Made by a program: the position numbers and the translations under genes
Shown here: positions 26,909-39,827 of the stretch, piece after piece
How the letters are laid out: every line of letters begins with the position of its first letter
How positions within the stretch are numbered: position 1 is the stretch's first letter
The notes under the pieces: generated by a model
What the model saw: the letters and a program-made list of their open reading frames with translations, nothing else
What the model was told of the DNA's origin: nothing
The model's database searches: none
Assembly: GCA_905250075.1 (NCBI GenBank)
Contig: CAJNOP010000060.1
Coordinates: 121,769-185,768, forward strand
DNA: 64,000 nt
Direction of reading: 5' to 3'
DNA from: Rotaria sp. Silwood1
Taxonomy: Eukaryota > Rotifera > Eurotatoria > Philodinida > Philodinidae

Positions 26909-29897
26909 CATATATCATCAGTGAACATTGTCATACAGAAAAAAAAAGTATCAAATGATAATTAAAACGAAGAAACCTTCTAAGGTCTAATTGGACAATG
27001 AATAAAAGAAGAGTTCTCTTCAATGTTCAATATGTCTCGATTTCCGTTTCATCTATTTCTCTCATCCAATATTTGTTAAATAGAGAAAGAAACAGAACAT
27101 TTTTTTTATTCTCTCCTTTTCTCTTCTCGCTATATGGAATTAGGCTCGTCATCTTCATCTTACAAACATATAGAGAAGGTCAACACACACATATAGACAA
27201 ACAAAAGAGGTCATTCTAATTGACACGGTCTTTTCTTTGAGAAATGTCTTCCCTAAATAATTGTAGAAAAAGTTGAAAAAACATGGACACCTACAGTGTC
27301 ATGTAAGACGATCTTTTCTTTTTTACATGATGCTAAATTAGAAGTTATTCTACAGACATACTTATGATTATGTATATCGTGCAGACAAGACCTATTCTAT
27401 TGATGTACAGAAGTGTCTAATCTTTCTTTGTACATATAAACATATGTTCATGTTTATATATCTTAAAGGGTTGAGACTCAATAGAATATGGAATAGAATT
27501 CTTATCTTATTTATCCATGTAACAAAAAAAAGTATTTTAAAAAAACACATGATAAAAATAAAATGAACCTGTTTGTTATAAAGGTGTTAAGTATTTGTTA
27601 AATATTGAATTTAGTTGAAGCTTATTCTAATTAGATTTTATCTTCTTTGAAGAAAATTCCTCATTCTCATCAATCGTATTCATTAGAACATAAACCACCT
27701 GTATGTGTTCAATATTCGAACATATTCATACATACAAGTCAATATTTTATAATACAACAAGATGAGAGAAAGAGAGGTCATTTTTGTCTCTGTTCATCGT
27801 TCTCTTGAGAGTCATTCATTGTTGAAAGAACATACAATGTCCATAAATGAGATTCATTTAATATTCTATGCAATGACCAAAACCAGGAAATTATCTTTGT
27901 CTATGTTGACACCAACGGCGAGCTCTTAATGCATTGAAATTTTTATTAGATCAAAAAGAGAAAAACCGATTCTATTTGAATATTATTGATGAATCTCTAC
28001 TTTTTTTTTGAAGACAGTCTATATGATATATATCAAATTTCCGTATATAAATGTCTAGACAAGAACTAATAATGACCTTCAATTAAATGATGGACACCTG
28101 CTAGATATCTATTTATTTAAGTTCTATACACTAGTCTAAGGGTGTGAAAATATAATCAGCAGGAAAAAAACTTCTTTTTTTTCGCTGAAAATATTCACGC
28201 ATTTAAAATGAAATGTGATAATTAATTAATCAGAAGGATATACATCCATTCAATTACGAATGAACAGCTGGATGGTGTCAAGTGGAGATGAGATAGACTT
28301 GAGGCAATAGTCAATAGAAAAAAAAAAGAAAATTGCTTATGTGTCAATAATTCTCAAAAGAAAAGACGAGATATGTCATCGATCTGGACAGGTCAGCCTC
28401 TAGAGACAACAAATATGAAGAATGTCACCTCCACCCACATGATGTGCAGACAGAGAATAGCATCAGAAAAGAGAAGAAAAAAAAAGTCATATCCTCATAT
28501 GAACATAACAATCAGTTTTTTTCCATTGTCATCATCAATCAGTGACATTATTAATTCTTTCGATGAAAATATTATTTTATTTTCATGTTAAATTAAATTT
28601 AATCGTTTTGGTTTTTGTAGTATTTGAAAAGTTAAACCAACCACGAAAATTAACTTTCAAAGAATATCAATATTTTGTGATCAAGATCAGCTTATTGATA
28701 AAAATATTTATATAAATCATTGATCAGTTGATAAATTTTATTGAATGAGATATAACAATAAACAGTTATGACATTTTATTTGATAACTATTTCTTATCTG
28801 GATTAAACTTTTTGAATAAGTCGTCAACATTTCGAATGATATCCAAACACAAGGTGCCATCAAGTATGTGTTCATTGTTCGACAACTCGTAGAAATATTC
28901 ACAATTTATTTTTCTAGTTCAAGACTCGAGAAAGACACGTTTTTATTTGTTTTCAATAGCTGATTTATCAAGATTATTTTCTATGGATAAGTTAATTTTC
29001 GACTAAAGCAAATCCTACAATTCGAAAATTTGAATTTTACAGACGTTCTTCTTAGACTCGTTTTCTACACGGAATAACGTTATTACGAGAAAAATAAAAT
29101 TTATCGAAATGTTCATTTTGACGTTTGTCAACCATTTTGTGTGAAAGCTTTTGATGATTGAATGCAATTATCAATATATAACTGACATTATGTTTTACAA
29201 AGCGTGTCATATGATTGTTATGAATCAAAAATTATCTTATCCACACATATGATAAGTTGTGCGTGATCAAGTGTAATAAACTATTGGTGGCATAGTCGTT
29301 CAAATAAAATATATAATAAAACCGATTTAAAATGGATATCTTATGAACAACATCAAAAAAGAAAGATAATATTCAACTGTTATATCTTTCAATAACAAAA
29401 CTTTTGTCCGTCATTAGTCTTGCTTGCTTAATAATAGTTGATGGTAAATTTTCAATATATATCGATAGAAATATTTTATCTGAATGTTTTATTGATTTTA
29501 AAAAGAAAGAATGTTTAATCTTATATCAATAGTCATTGTAACATTAGTACGATTGATGAAAGTTAAGAATTAATCTAAGAAAAGCATTATATGACGACGA
29601 AAAATGAAAAATACGATTATTTCTAATGAAAATTCGACAAAAGTTAATGTATGAATATAAAGATGAAAAATTTGTTTACACTTAACGTTTTATGAGGATT
29701 TGTTTTTTAATATAATTTTTTGAATATTTCGATTGAATCATCTTTTGAATTCACAGAATATTATATAAGATGTAAAAATTAGAAGTTCTGTATTCGAGTG
29801 ATCGAATGTCATTCAGTATCAACAAGATTCAACTGTTATTTTCCAATTGTTGTTGGCGATCTTTTTTAACTTAAGTAATTGTACTGGTATTTTATCA

Positions 29898-30156
29898 TGA
29901 TGATTGAACATTTACTCGATCGAGAACGTCGTATAGACGATAAAATAAAAATTCGAATATTTTGTCTTCGTACTATTTGAAGAATATTATTACAACAGAA
30001 ACGTTTCATGTACAATATTACAGAACGAATAGTGTCTCTAAGAAAGTTTTAAAAAAATTCACTTCAAACACAGCTCTTGGTAAAGATCTCAATGATGATG
30101 TTCTAGAAGATTCTTTAATTATTTTACAGTCTACTTCTATGCAAATAAATAAATAA
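29898..30156 (+). pseudogene. Possible decayed coding fragment
   Basis: A plus-strand frame starting at the ATG near 29898 reads MMIEHLLDRERRIDDKIKIR and is soon stopped by TGA. A later stretch in another frame contains KKFTSNTALGKDLNDDVLED and ends in TAA at 30154-30156. The charged, balanced composition is unusual for this AT-rich background, but two frames are needed. I do not recognise a family. Confidence 0.25.
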
Positions 30157-31261
30157 GTTATCTTATTTTTTGTAATATGTCGAAATGGTAATTTATTATT
30201 CATTGTGTTAAAGCATATTTTTCTAGTATGAGTTATCTGGTAAAATGAAATAACACATTCACTTATGTTCTTATGAACAAAAATAAAGTTAGGACTCAAT
30301 AGATTAAGAAAACTCTTATCCTTTTCTGGCTTGCGAGTTTAGGTTCTGTCAACGCGTCATTTATCTTCCACCAAGGGGATTTATCCAGTGGCGATTCGAT
30401 AGCTGTTTAAGGCAAATTTGATTTTTATAAACTTCACTGGAAGAAATCAATATATATTTCAATTGCTGTATCAGAGACGTGCTTATCATTAAGACCTTAT
30501 TGTTTCGCTCTCGCTAAGATATTTATGAATATGCATATTACCTAGCATATTTTTGATTGTTTTGCCTTCAGTTTGACAGCTTAAGAGGTCTTTCTTTGTT
30601 TTGAAACAAGTAAAGACAATTTTGACAAGAAATATAGGCAAAGAAGGTCTTAGCTAGGCAGCTTTTTAAAATATTCAAAAGAGAGTTAATGACAGCTTCG
30701 ATTTAGAAACATTAGCAGCAGGTACAAACACAAGATCTAGTTAATTCGCTAGCTATACGAATGGTTTTAGATGTTTACCTTTCTTTTGCGCTTTTTTATT
30801 TTTGTTTTTAGTCACTTCTTTTTTGTGAGAAAATGTTTACATGAAGTTAATTTGATTGATTTCGAATATCTATGAAATATAACTGCCAATTCAATGAAGT
30901 GGATCTGATTCCTACAAACACAATTAACCAAAGCAATCTGTACAAGTACTTGCCAGATGTTCACAATAGAAACACAACACTGATAAAAGACTTTATAGGA
31001 TGCATGTCAATAATATTACTGCCTGTTGAGTCGCAAATAGAATAGATTCCAAATGTTTATTATGAAGAATATATATATCTTGAGCAATGTTAAGATCTTG
31101 AGAACATGCTTGACCTTTGATTACTTATATTGTTCTTATTGCTATTCTTTATCTTTTCCTTCGTTCATTCAGAGTAGTGTTTGTCAATGGTGAACATTTG
31201 TTCAATACAACAGACAGCGAACAAACAAAGTGTTTTCACTGATATTTTGTTTCTTTTATTT
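30157..31261. other. Intergenic, nothing recognised
   Basis: AT-rich sequence downstream of the TMEM272-like gene. An AATAAA on the minus strand lies immediately after that gene's stop codon (31255-31260) and may be its polyadenylation signal. Confidence 0.4.
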
Positions 31262-31969
31262 TCAAGTCTTTATGATTTTTCTAAGGCAGCAACATGCAAT
31301 GCAACATGGAATGTAGCATGAAATGAATAATAAAATGTAGCTTGTAATCAAGAACCAAAAGGCGAAGTTGTACAATGTTGGATGACAATAATTGCTTAAA
31401 GTGGAATCATTGAATTGAACTGTAGATTTAACTTGAAACACCCAAATATTTCTCTACGAATCGAAATGATGAGAAAATAGAAAGTGAAAGAAAAATAGAA
31501 TTCTTTTAAAAAACAAAGGGGTTTGACAAAATCGCTTACTATAATGAACCAAATCGTAATGAAAAGAGTTAATAAGAGAGTTATGAAGAGTAGCAGTCCA
31601 CTGGTACCTGTGACAATCAGTGTAGTACTTGTAGAAGGACCTCTTTTTAAGACGTATATTAGAAGTAGTCCCTAATTAAAAAGTTGAAATCTAAGCCTCA
31701 ATGAAATATTGGTAATTAGCATATCTCACCGTCAAGAGAGAAGAAAGAATATTGACAATTTCGCAAGCACTTGAAACAATCAAATAAATTGGGATTTTAG
31801 CATCAATCTTGCATTGGTCACGAAAGATTATGCCAATAATGAATTCAACACATGGCAAAGTCAATAAAAAAAATTGAACAGTCAAACAATATCTTGATCC
31901 GAGAATGTTGGCTGCAGATGGTGGCAGAAATTTGATTTTCTGTGAATTATTTATATTGGAATCGGCCAT
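31262..31969 (-). CDS. TMEM272-like four-span membrane protein
   Basis: Exons 31969-31730, 31671-31540 and 31453-31262 join at phase 0 to 187 residues and a TGA. Introns are 58 and 86 bp, GT-AG. Spans lie at about 28-49, 59-79, 98-124 and 150-172. Family-like patterns are the segment around IPIYLIV (60-66) at the second span, IWF...NIWVF across the last intron, and NYCHPTLYNFAFW (145-157) before the fourth span. The C-terminus is cysteine-rich (CYIPCCIACCCLRK), suggesting lipid attachment. The start at 31969 has a favourable context (A at -3, G at +4); an in-frame ATG 32 codons upstream (32065) is in a poor context but would also be open. The role of this family is unknown; members are small integral membrane proteins found in many animals. 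Identification is from pattern memory, so family confidence is lower than exon confidence. Confidence 0.75.
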
Positions 31970-34900
31970 AGTGCCTAGTTTTTTGTGTTTCAAGAACCAT
32001 CTTTTGAGAAAATTTATTGCTAAAACTGAAAAATTCGATTGTGAAAGGTTACAGTTAGATTGCATGCGCGTGAAACCAATCTTTCTGTTTTCTTTTAGTC
32101 AAGCCAGTAATCCTTTCACTCTTCATGAATATTAAAAATGTTTAAAAGAACTTGATTACCTTTTTTTATTCATGCTCATTGATACAATAACATGGAAATA
32201 AAAGACTTCTTTTATTCTTACTAATGACTTTAACTAGTCTGGTAATTTGCAGTTCCTGAGACAAATGAATTACATAATAATTTGAAGTGTCTATACTAAA
32301 CTTTGTTAAGACATAGTCAGATCTATAGATGTCTGCAGGAGTTTACTAGGGTCAATTAGGTCTTGCTTCCCTTGTGTATATGTATGTATTTGCTCTCTCC
32401 ATCAATCAGGAGATGTTCTTTGTGTGTATGACACCGTCAATACTGTCACCGTCGAAAAAAACCAGTTTTATACGTAAGTTTCAGCGCGGTATTATCGTAT
32501 GCAGAAATGTCGTGCTACGTTACGTTTCAGATTTATATTTTTAAAGTCAGCGATGCAAAGGACGATCTAAAACAATTTATTTACTGAAACGTGTAAGACA
32601 TACTGTGTTTAGTATCGTCCTAAAGGGTTTTAGAAGCTTTCAAAGCACATTTTACGGGATTTCGATATGAATTTCACAGTCTTCCTTCAATTGTGAACAA
32701 TCACTTATTTAGTTGGATATGTCGTATTTTCGATATATGACTTAGATAAAATAAAAGAGGATTTTAATGCAGACTTATTATATGAGACCGTCAGTCTCTT
32801 GTGAGACAAATGAGATCGACAACTTAGTTGAGTGAGGCAAAGACAAAGGACTTTTCAAGTTATGTTGTCTCAATTAGAAAACATGGTTAGTTTGATGTGA
32901 AATTGTCAGCGTTTGTACATCTCAGAACTATTAGTCACTACCATTATTTTCAGTTCGGTTGCACAAACATGTCTTATCTTGGTACTGTAATAGATCGATT
33001 TGTTATTGTTCTTAAAGACTAAGAGTGACTGACAAGAATTATTGCTTTGCCAAGCATATTTGCATGGTTTTTACGTTCATTTATATACTATTTCATAGGA
33101 ATTTTAGTTCTGACCAAAGCGATAAGAGCGACTTCGAGTTAAAGTTATAAATTAATTATAAAAATGTTAGTATACTTTCACCTTGGTATTACGCATGGGG
33201 TATTGTGAGACCTTCAATATTTCTGATCTATGCTATGAGATTAACTATTTATTCTTCTTTTTTCTTGATAACATGCTGGAAAGAATGTGGAAACATGATG
33301 ATTTATCGACACTGATATGTGAATAGCTATATAGAATTGCAAAAAGTGATTAAAGAATATTTAATTATTCAAGATTCAACAAGGCACAGATACAGGTGTT
33401 TTGGCACTGTTTGTCGCGTCAATTTCTTTTTGATACTCAAATTTTCGAATTAGGGCTTAAAATAAATAAAAATATAATACTTGTTACAATGAAACTAATT
33501 CAATTGTGAGATCGATCGATCTTATATAGTGTCAATGTCTAGTGAACATCGCTCAAGTTTTGAAGAATACTCTTAACAAATGAATATCAAAATGAGGTAA
33601 TAGAACAAACAGTACCTCAGAAGGAATGGATCTGCTATTACTTTTATATTAATATAAAAACGAAACAGATGTAGCTCGGAGACACCACCATTGACTGGTC
33701 TTATCTAGGTTCAAACTTAACGAAAGAGTTTAGAGTTTATTATAATTGAAGCACGACCGTCAAACTATTGATCAAAAACATATAGTTTCCGTGATATGGC
33801 ATCCGACAAATGAGTCAAACCTGACATTAAGATTTAGGCAATATTTCCTGAAAACTCGTAGAGTGCGCTGCTGTTAGCATCATTATGTTAATTAAAATTC
33901 CAAAGCCAATTAATAAATTTGCATCATCTATCGAATCATGAGTGTTTGTTCTACTAAAAAATATCATATATTTTAAAGATTGCTATGTCTGTGTGATCTA
34001 TTCAGTGGTTCGTTTTCAAATAAATCTCCCAATAGAACTGGCTCACTAATTTTTGACTATGTATGTTTACATTAGGTGCTGCTATGTATTTGGCTCTAGT
34101 TCAGAATTTCCTATGAAATAGCTTTAGGTCGTCGTATAAAGAGAATGGAACGCTTCCGGTATTTTATTATCTATCAGCTACTTCAATTTATAATTGAACT
34201 GTCTAAAAGAAAACAACCAAAACAAATTATAAAAACTTCTCTTCAAACTCGTTATTTATCAAGGAACATCCGAAAGAAGTTATCCGACTTTCTTCAACTT
34301 AAACTATTATTAGTGCATTTCTAAGTTGCACACAGCACGACTCCTGTTTTCGACAATAGTTCTAGTATGCTACCGATGAAATAGAAGAATTCAATTTTTG
34401 CAGAGCCTTACATACGTAAATAGGTTTGCAACTCTTGATAAATGCTATTTTTTTCCTGAAGAAGAAAACGTTCCCATTGTTGATCTTAAAGTGCAGATGA
34501 GAGATATACAACATCCTAAGATGCTTCATGCATGACATGAAGCTGAAAGTATACCAAGATTTTTATAAGTAATTTTCAATCTTAACTCGAAATCGTTCTT
34601 ATAATTTTGGCCAGAACTGAAGTCTTTATGAAAATTTACATAAATTAACATAAAACATACCATATAAATGTTGTTACAAAAGTGCGTAATTCTCGAGTGT
34701 CACTGTCAGACTTTAAGGACAACAACGAGTTTATCTAGTAGAGTATTAAAATAAAATATATATTTATGAAATCAAGCTGGAATTAATAGGAGTGACTCAT
34801 GTTTCTAGGATGTACAAACGCTGAAATTTTCACATTAAACTAACCTTATTGTTGCAATTGCAACAGAATAAACTAAATACATCTTCTATCCTTTATAGTT

Positions 34901-36233
34901 ACTCGATTAGTTGCGAATTATTCTTCATATAATGCAAACGTCAAAAGTAACATCGTATCTTAGATGAAATAATCTTTTTGTTGAACTTCTGATTTATTTT
35001 AGTATAGAGTGATGTCAATGATGCAATGTATAAGCATTGTTTGTAGCAACAAAACGCAAAATTCACATAAGAATGAATTTAGTTTCTAAAAAAGAAACTC
35101 GAAAAAAAGTTAAAGCAAGAACATGCGTAATAGAGTTTTATTTATTCCTTTTACGTATTTGACAAATAAAAGACTAACATTTAATATTCTAGTGTCGTTC
35201 TTTCGTGAAAAGAGCTATTTCTTGTATATTGCATCTATACATTCATGAAAAAATAAAATTTCGCTCTTTTACTGTTATCATTAAATTTGTTATTTAATAT
35301 TAAAAACAGATATTTGTTTTCACTTCGTCTAATCCTAGTATTACTTTGAACATCCCATGCAAAACTTCAGTATTCTCTATCAAACTCGTTAAATTTTGCA
35401 GAAAATCTACTTATAAGAATTATTTACATCATTAAAGTTTCTACACCTTTAAACAATCACTTTGTGCTCTAATGTTTTGCTTGCTATGTTCGAAGATAAA
35501 AAAATTAGCTACTTTGCAATTATGATCGATCAATCAAATATACACTACATGTATCATTGACGGCGATGAAAATTCCAAAGTCATTTTTTTTTGCATACTC
35601 AGTGAACTAAAATATCAGCGAGAAAGAGAATACTGAACTGTGAACAGAATTTTTTTTTCATTATATCCTCCCTCTCTCATTGACTTCAAGTCGATTCTCT
35701 TCCACACAATTTTTGTGTTCTGTCACTCCTAATGATTTCTGTCCATTGTTGCACCATGCACTTCATTACATGAGAAACCAAAATAGAATTCCTATTTTAC
35801 TTAATGTGCTTTTTTGCCTCAATACATTGTCCCTGTGTGACCAGTGTTCAGCAACAAATTCATACAGCCGTGCGTGGTAATTATGTTATATCACAATTAA
35901 TTAAGTCGAAGGATAATGTTATTTTTTCAAAAGAAGAAAGCATTCAGATACACCATTAGATAAGCTCATTAAGATTTGTTCTGCACGCTAAGTTATATGA
36001 TTGACATGAATCATGCAACAAATTATAACGCCGAAATCATGAATATACTAGTAACTTCTCCGACAAGTTGGAGAAGGTTACCCTAGTTATGTCTATATCT
36101 TCGCACCCTTTCGTAGCATATTTATTTCAAACAAGATATAGTTGAGTAAGACTCTGGGTGAACCAACAATGATAGCGGCGACATCCCGTACGCTTACTCT
36201 CCTATATCCTAGCCGTAGCCCATACTCACATTC
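31970..36233. other. Long intergenic region, no gene recognised
   Basis: AT-rich sequence of more than 4 kb with no open frame of protein-like composition, no clear tandem array and no paired transposon ends that I could find. Confidence 0.4.
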
Positions 36234-36419
36234 TCACCTATGCCCACAACCTCCTGCAGCACTATCAAAAGCGACAAACCGAGTCTTTCTTAAATCAATT
36301 GTCTTTCGTTGAAAATCCAATACCAGAACATTAAAAAAAGATTCAGCATCTTTAGTTTTCAAATGTAATAAACTTATACATGTTGCAATTGGCTCATCAG
36401 TTGTACATGAAAGTGTCAA
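36234..36419 (-). pseudogene. Fragment of a ZMYM/hAT-like transposase
   Basis: A 61-residue minus-strand frame begins TLSCTTDEPIATCISLLHL and continues through AESFFNVLV, DLRKTRFVAFDSAAGG. It follows the pattern of the RNase H-like core of hAT-related, ZMYM1-type proteins: TTDE at the first catalytic Asp region, then a segment ending in FDGAA (here FDSAA). Both the upstream part (BED finger, first half of the catalytic core) and the downstream part (dimerisation domain) are absent, so it is only a fragment. It lies head-to-head with the GTPase-like pseudogene that follows. Confidence 0.6.
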
Positions 36420-36443
36420 TAGATGGTGGATGAGTGGAGCTGA

Positions 36444-37508
36444 GTGAAAGTGTTCTCTTCGTTCACATCTGTACTCTCACATCCGCACCTACCTTGTTTC
36501 ACTCAGTTGTTCGACTTTCTTGGTCCAAATGTTTGTGACAACATCGTTTTTTGTTTTACTAATGCTTGGTCGACCTTCTTTGCATCAGGTAATACAGTTC
36601 CGTTACTAAAAGTATTTCTAAAAGAATTGCCAGTGGAACAAATACCATTCAACAAGAAGAATATATTCTGCTTCGATAGTGAATCATTTAGATATTTGGC
36701 GGTTGTGTCTGTGTTGAACAAGTTCCCATTTCAAGATTATCAGCAGCGTGAATATGAACAGACTTGAACAAACTCCGTAGTCGAATCGGCTCGTCTACTC
36801 AACTTTATCCAACAACTGAAAAATTATCCGATGAAAAAATGGCAATCGGTGAAACGTGCTCAATTCGAAATTTTATTATTGGTTCGACCCATGCTAGAAG
36901 TAATACGCAACATTCTTCGAAATTCCATTTTGATAGAGCAAAAAACTGGAAGCTTAGTTGGGTTGCGTGTAAGATCTATCTCTCGATCGTCAAGTTTGTG
37001 CATGACTTGTGAAAGTTCAAAGATTGTGATAAGTAATTTTTGGGTTGTTTCTGACCAACTGCACAAGCATCCTAAAGATTTCCGCACATGTGGATCCTGA
37101 CATTGTTCATCTAGCAAACACGTTCCTGTTTATTATGAGCTGTCATATGAACTTGATCAAACTAATCAGTTGGACTTTGATTTAACAAAAATGTTAGATA
37201 CATTGACACTTACCAGAGCGGAAGTCACCAATTTCTTTTTTCGCAATATTGGTACGTCTCAGGATCCATTCTTGCCTGGTATTAGACGATTTATCAACGA
37301 AGAAGAGAAATTTTCTCGTCGCGGAGCGTCACAATATTTCAATGCGAAACTACTACATAAATTAATTGCACTGAAAGAAACATACGAGAAGCAGCTGCAA
37401 GAGATAAAGCTTCGTCAGGAATATACTCCATTGAAAGCTATCTATGAGCAGATCGAACAAGTACAGGTGTTACCCATGATACGCGAGCAAATATTTGCTG
37501 TTCGATAA
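36444..37508 (+). pseudogene. GTPase-like (G-domain) protein pseudogene, two in-frame TGA
   Basis: One plus-strand frame stays coding-like from about 36507 to the TAA at 37506-37508, interrupted only by TGA codons at 36765-36767 and 37098-37100. After CDNIVFCFTNAWSTFF, which resembles the base-binding TN.R loop of AIG1-like or related GTPases, come PFNKKNIFCFDSESFRYL, KKWQSVKRAQFEILLLVRPM, a cysteine-rich region and a basic helical tail (KLLHKLIALKETYEKQLQEI). The P-loop and switch regions expected at the N-terminus are absent. I recall similar proteins from rotifer genomes, where they form large families. The first TGA falls where this family has a Trp. Missing N-terminus plus two stops indicate a pseudogene. 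Confidence 0.65.
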
Positions 37509-39827
37509 ACGCAGATCCAAATAGCAAAACAATACGAACACCAAGTACCTAGACAAACATTGACAAGTAGTAAGGTTCTACTCCTAAAACCATGTTTTGA
37601 CAAATAATTTCTTATTTTTTTTGTGCTTTTTCGATCTGCGGCCAAAGAAAGTTCCACTCTGGTTTATATAAAACAAGCATTGTGAACATTCGTGCTTAAC
37701 ATGTCTAGTGACGTTAGTATACGAGTTCGAATACTAATTGCTCTATTGATATGAAATTCCGTTACAAAACGATGAAAGGAATACAATTTAAGCTACGTGA
37801 ACAACTGAGTAAAACTTTCACAGGTGCATGTTTTTAGAATATTGGTGGCAAAATCAGAAATAGACTAGAAATATTTTTATTAATTATTTTCAACATTTAA
37901 AGACAAGTTATATCGATCACAATCGGTGACAGGACCTACACAGCTGTATGTGGGCCTATCCGTAGTAACCAGTGATCTACATCAACATGTTGCAGTAAAA
38001 TAATGTTAGACAAGCAAAACACTGTCTTGTCATATATGCCACAGTTTCTGGTAATGTAGAGAATTTTTCTACACGTACATTACTGATTGTTATTATTGTA
38101 CTATTTGTATCATAAATAGTTAAGATATTTAAAAAAAAGAAAAAGAAAAGATAAGTAGAAATAGTCCAATGCATGTCAATGTTTTCTCATATACTTGTTC
38201 TTTCTGATTTAATCTTTTTTCTCCAAAGTTTTCACTCTTTATATTTTCGCAATTTTGTTTTATGAAACTTTCAGACCTTTCAATTTAAGTCAAACTAATT
38301 TATTTAATTATTGTTTTCGCATTTTATTTTCATTGTTCAATTAATCTCTATTCTTCAATTGTTCTACATTTTATCTTTGTTTTCTCTCTCGAAGTCAGTC
38401 GATGATTTATGTATTTGTTCTTAAAACAATATCGAAAATTCTTCTTCACAGAAAAGCAAAAAAAAACCAATAGCGATAATAAAATATGAAGCATAACCAA
38501 ATTCTTCATCTTTAAATTTATATATTGTTCTTCCTTGGATTTTCATTAGAGATAATCTTATTTTTCATTTTCCATTGCGAACTCATTCTTTTTCTGGCTA
38601 CATTCTCGAAAAATCATTCTCGTGCACAGCCGGAAAGGTCGTCCGGAGTACGTTGCTATCTAAATGTTAATAAGAAAATAATTAAGCAAATAAAATATAA
38701 ATGTCTGGGAAAAACGATCGTCTATTTTCATTAAGTTATTTTATATTTTGTTTTTTTCCTATAATCTATATTATTAATCAACGAAGCTTTTGAAGTCTTT
38801 CGTGTTTACTCATATGACAGATTAGAATTAGTTACTAAAGAATCGAATTCATAATTACTTTATTTGAATAAGTATAAATCATGTCTACGTACATTGGAAT
38901 AAGAAACATTTACAATAATTTTACCATTAAGAATAAAATATTACGCTACTTATTATTTTCAAACGTCTCAAAAAGAATAATTACTGATGAACATATGCAA
39001 ATTATTTTTGATGCATTTCGCATAGAATATAATTTTTCATTTTTCTTTTGGCAAAATCTTACTAATCTGCCGTTGATCCGTCGAGCTTGTAGTTATTACA
39101 CAGCAACGAACAAATATTAAAAATCCCTCATTCAATATTAATCGCTTCTTTTACTTCCTACGCTTCCGGTTTCATAGAATCGTCGTCAAGAAAATATCAA
39201 TATTAAAAACAAATATTCTTTTTTTTTAAATTCTTCTTTTTTTTTGGTCTTTCACACAAAACATGATGAAAAGGAAATAAACAAGCATAAAATTAGTAGT
39301 AATCGTCGTCATCATCATCATACTCTCTGAGGTCTGGCTCTCGATATTAATTTAAGAAAGAGAAAAGAAAAACAGACATTCAAAATAGAGAAGAACACAA
39401 TAAAAAATAGTCAAATGATTGCGAGAGGAAAAAGATAGAAGCACACACACATTTACAAAGAAGAAAAGAAACGCGCAAAAGTTAGATACGTCAAATTGAC
39501 AACAGCAACAACATTGACGACAAGCAGCCAGACGAGGGTATAGAAAATACACAACATGCATGACAGCTATGGAGAAAAAGCCGTCTTCAATCAAACACTT
39601 GACTAGTCACACTCTAGATAGATCAAAATATGAAGAAAAAAGATGACGAAAATCATATGCGCATAAAGAGACATCGACCGGCGCTTGTCGCAAATGACAA
39701 ATCAAAGAAAGAAAATAAAAAGAGACAAAAAGCTGAGCGGCGGCGATACTTTGTATCTGCATGTACGCAAGAAAGTTTTTCTTTAAAGAAACAAATAAAT
39801 GTTTGAATTAATATTGTCATGATTTGT
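37509..39827. other. Intergenic stretch
   Basis: AT-rich sequence between the GTPase-like pseudogene and the 3' end of the G alpha gene. A plus-strand frame at 38881-39120 (79 residues) is open but has AT-driven composition (Ile, Asn, Tyr, Phe, Lys), and I do not call it. Confidence 0.4.

Larger units (their letters stand above)
24575..29890. other. Long intergenic region with microsatellites
   Basis: AT-rich sequence upstream of the proline-rich membrane-protein gene. A short segment at 24753-24768 ends in a good GTAAGA donor on the minus strand and could be a non-coding first exon; its ATG is out of frame with the main coding region. The rest contains simple repeats and no convincing gene. 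Confidence 0.4.

Noticed and set aside
36765-37100. TGA recoding (Trp or selenocysteine) to explain in-frame TGA codons
   Set aside because: Intact genes in the same window (the membrane protein at 6578 and the TMEM272-like gene at 31262) end naturally at TGA, and the affected locus also lacks its N-terminal half, so simple decay is more likely.
38881-39120. 79-codon plus-strand frame downstream of G alpha
   Set aside because: Amino-acid use (Ile, Asn, Tyr, Phe, Lys) follows AT content; no homology pattern was seen.
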